Shown here piece by piece: positions 61,817 to 64,000 of a stretch of DNA of 64,000 nucleotides. The notes beneath the pieces were generated by a model that made no database searches, had not been told where the DNA came from, and saw only the letters and a list, made by a program, of their open reading frames with translations. A program made the position numbers and the translations under genes. Numbering within the stretch: position 1 is the first letter of the stretch; each line of letters opens with the position of its first letter. The DNA lies in contig NZ_KE159568.1 of assembly GCF_000403845.2 (NCBI RefSeq), positions 882,796-946,795 of the forward strand, read 5' to 3'. The DNA is from Eubacterium sp. 14-2. Lineage in GTDB: Bacteria; Bacillota; Clostridia; Lachnospirales; Lachnospiraceae.

Positions 61817-61846
61817 GTACCCTTCACATAAGGAAGTGAAGGGTAC
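61817..61846 (+). terminator. Hairpin after prs
   Basis: The arm gtacccttcac (61817-61827) is perfectly complementary to gtgaagggtac (61836-61846) with an 8-base loop. There is no T-run after it. It lies between prs and the recombinase stop and may end prs transcription or mark the element boundary. Confidence 0.5.
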
Positions 61847-61867
61847 AAGGGCATCTCTGTCTTGTGG

Positions 61868-63911
<2,044 letters not shown>

Positions 63912-64000
63912 ATGCAATAATCCTCCCATGAAGAATAGAGTGAGAAAAAATATCCCTCACCCTATAGTCCTTGAAAAAGTTAAAATTTGCCCTCTATTGT

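Noticed and set aside
61817-61846. Proven attachment site of the integrative element
   Set aside because: The inverted repeat is clear, but the other end of the element is outside the window, so a core direct repeat cannot be shown.

Overview
The window looks like chromosomal DNA of a spore-forming Clostridia, most likely Lachnospiraceae. It carries spoIIE, yabP, yabQ, spoVG, a CotS-type coat protein and a LysM/DUF3794 spore-type protein. GlgC/GlgD come as a pair, start codons follow strong GGAGG sites, and most genes lie on the minus strand. The gene set (veg, spoVG, prs, pth, mfd, the S4 protein YabO, yabP, yabQ, divIC, spoIIE, tilS, hpt, ftsH) is the origin-proximal housekeeping and sporulation set known from Bacillus subtilis, so the region may lie near oriC, although no dnaA/dnaN is present.

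Layout. 1-4.7 kb: a decayed carnitine/crotonobetaine-type acyl-CoA locus. It has an acyl-CoA dehydrogenase and a crotonase on the minus strand, and pieces of etfA, caiC-like ligase, etfB and etfA on the plus strand, fused end to end by deletions and frameshifts. 4.8-7.5 kb: a membrane/coiled-coil protein, a hexapeptide acetyltransferase and a GNAT acetyltransferase. 7.7-9.8 kb: a small AT-rich insert (membrane protein, HTH regulator, unknown protein) flanked by a copy of a tRNA-Leu 3' end, then tRNA-Leu(UAA) and tRNA-Tyr(GUA) with tandem copies of the tRNA-Tyr 3' end. 10-20 kb: a GH13 enzyme, then ftsH-hpt-tilS-spoIIE-divIC-yabQ-yabP-yabO-hup. 20-30 kb: phosphoglucomutase, a PEGA lipoprotein, CotS kinase-like, CCA transferase, YqeY, NlpC/P60 hydrolase, DUF3794-LysM protein, Veg. 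30-35 kb: SOS-type dinB and a heterodimeric ABC exporter.

35-44 kb: a DUF6440-like small protein, a 1,190-residue secreted Fn3-like protein with a poly-C tract upstream, an HTH protein with 26-residue repeats, then a Gx transporter/NusG domain II/ApbE operon that resembles the EetB/EetA/flavin-transferase part of extracellular electron transfer loci, and a foldase-like lipoprotein. 44-51 kb: mfd and pth, an AT-rich restriction-modification pair closely resembling EcoRV, and uppP. 51-53.5 kb: an unrecognised two-gene membrane cassette and a TnpV remnant. 53.6-56.3 kb: spoVG and glgC-glgD. 56.5-61.8 kb (plus strand): murC, a cluster of abutting DnaA boxes, a DnaD-domain protein, a DnaC/DnaI-type helicase loader and a long ribose-phosphate pyrophosphokinase. 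61.9-64 kb: the end of an integrative element with a large serine recombinase that continues past the window.

Coherent functional groups are glycogen metabolism (glgC, glgD, phosphoglucomutase, GH13 enzyme), sporulation and division, and replication (DnaA boxes beside primosome genes). No CRISPR array, rRNA operon or recognised riboswitch was seen. The most interesting leads are the DnaA-box cluster, the EcoRV-like system, the ApbE/NusG II/Gx operon, the tRNA 3'-end repeats and the chain of gene fusions in the decayed locus.
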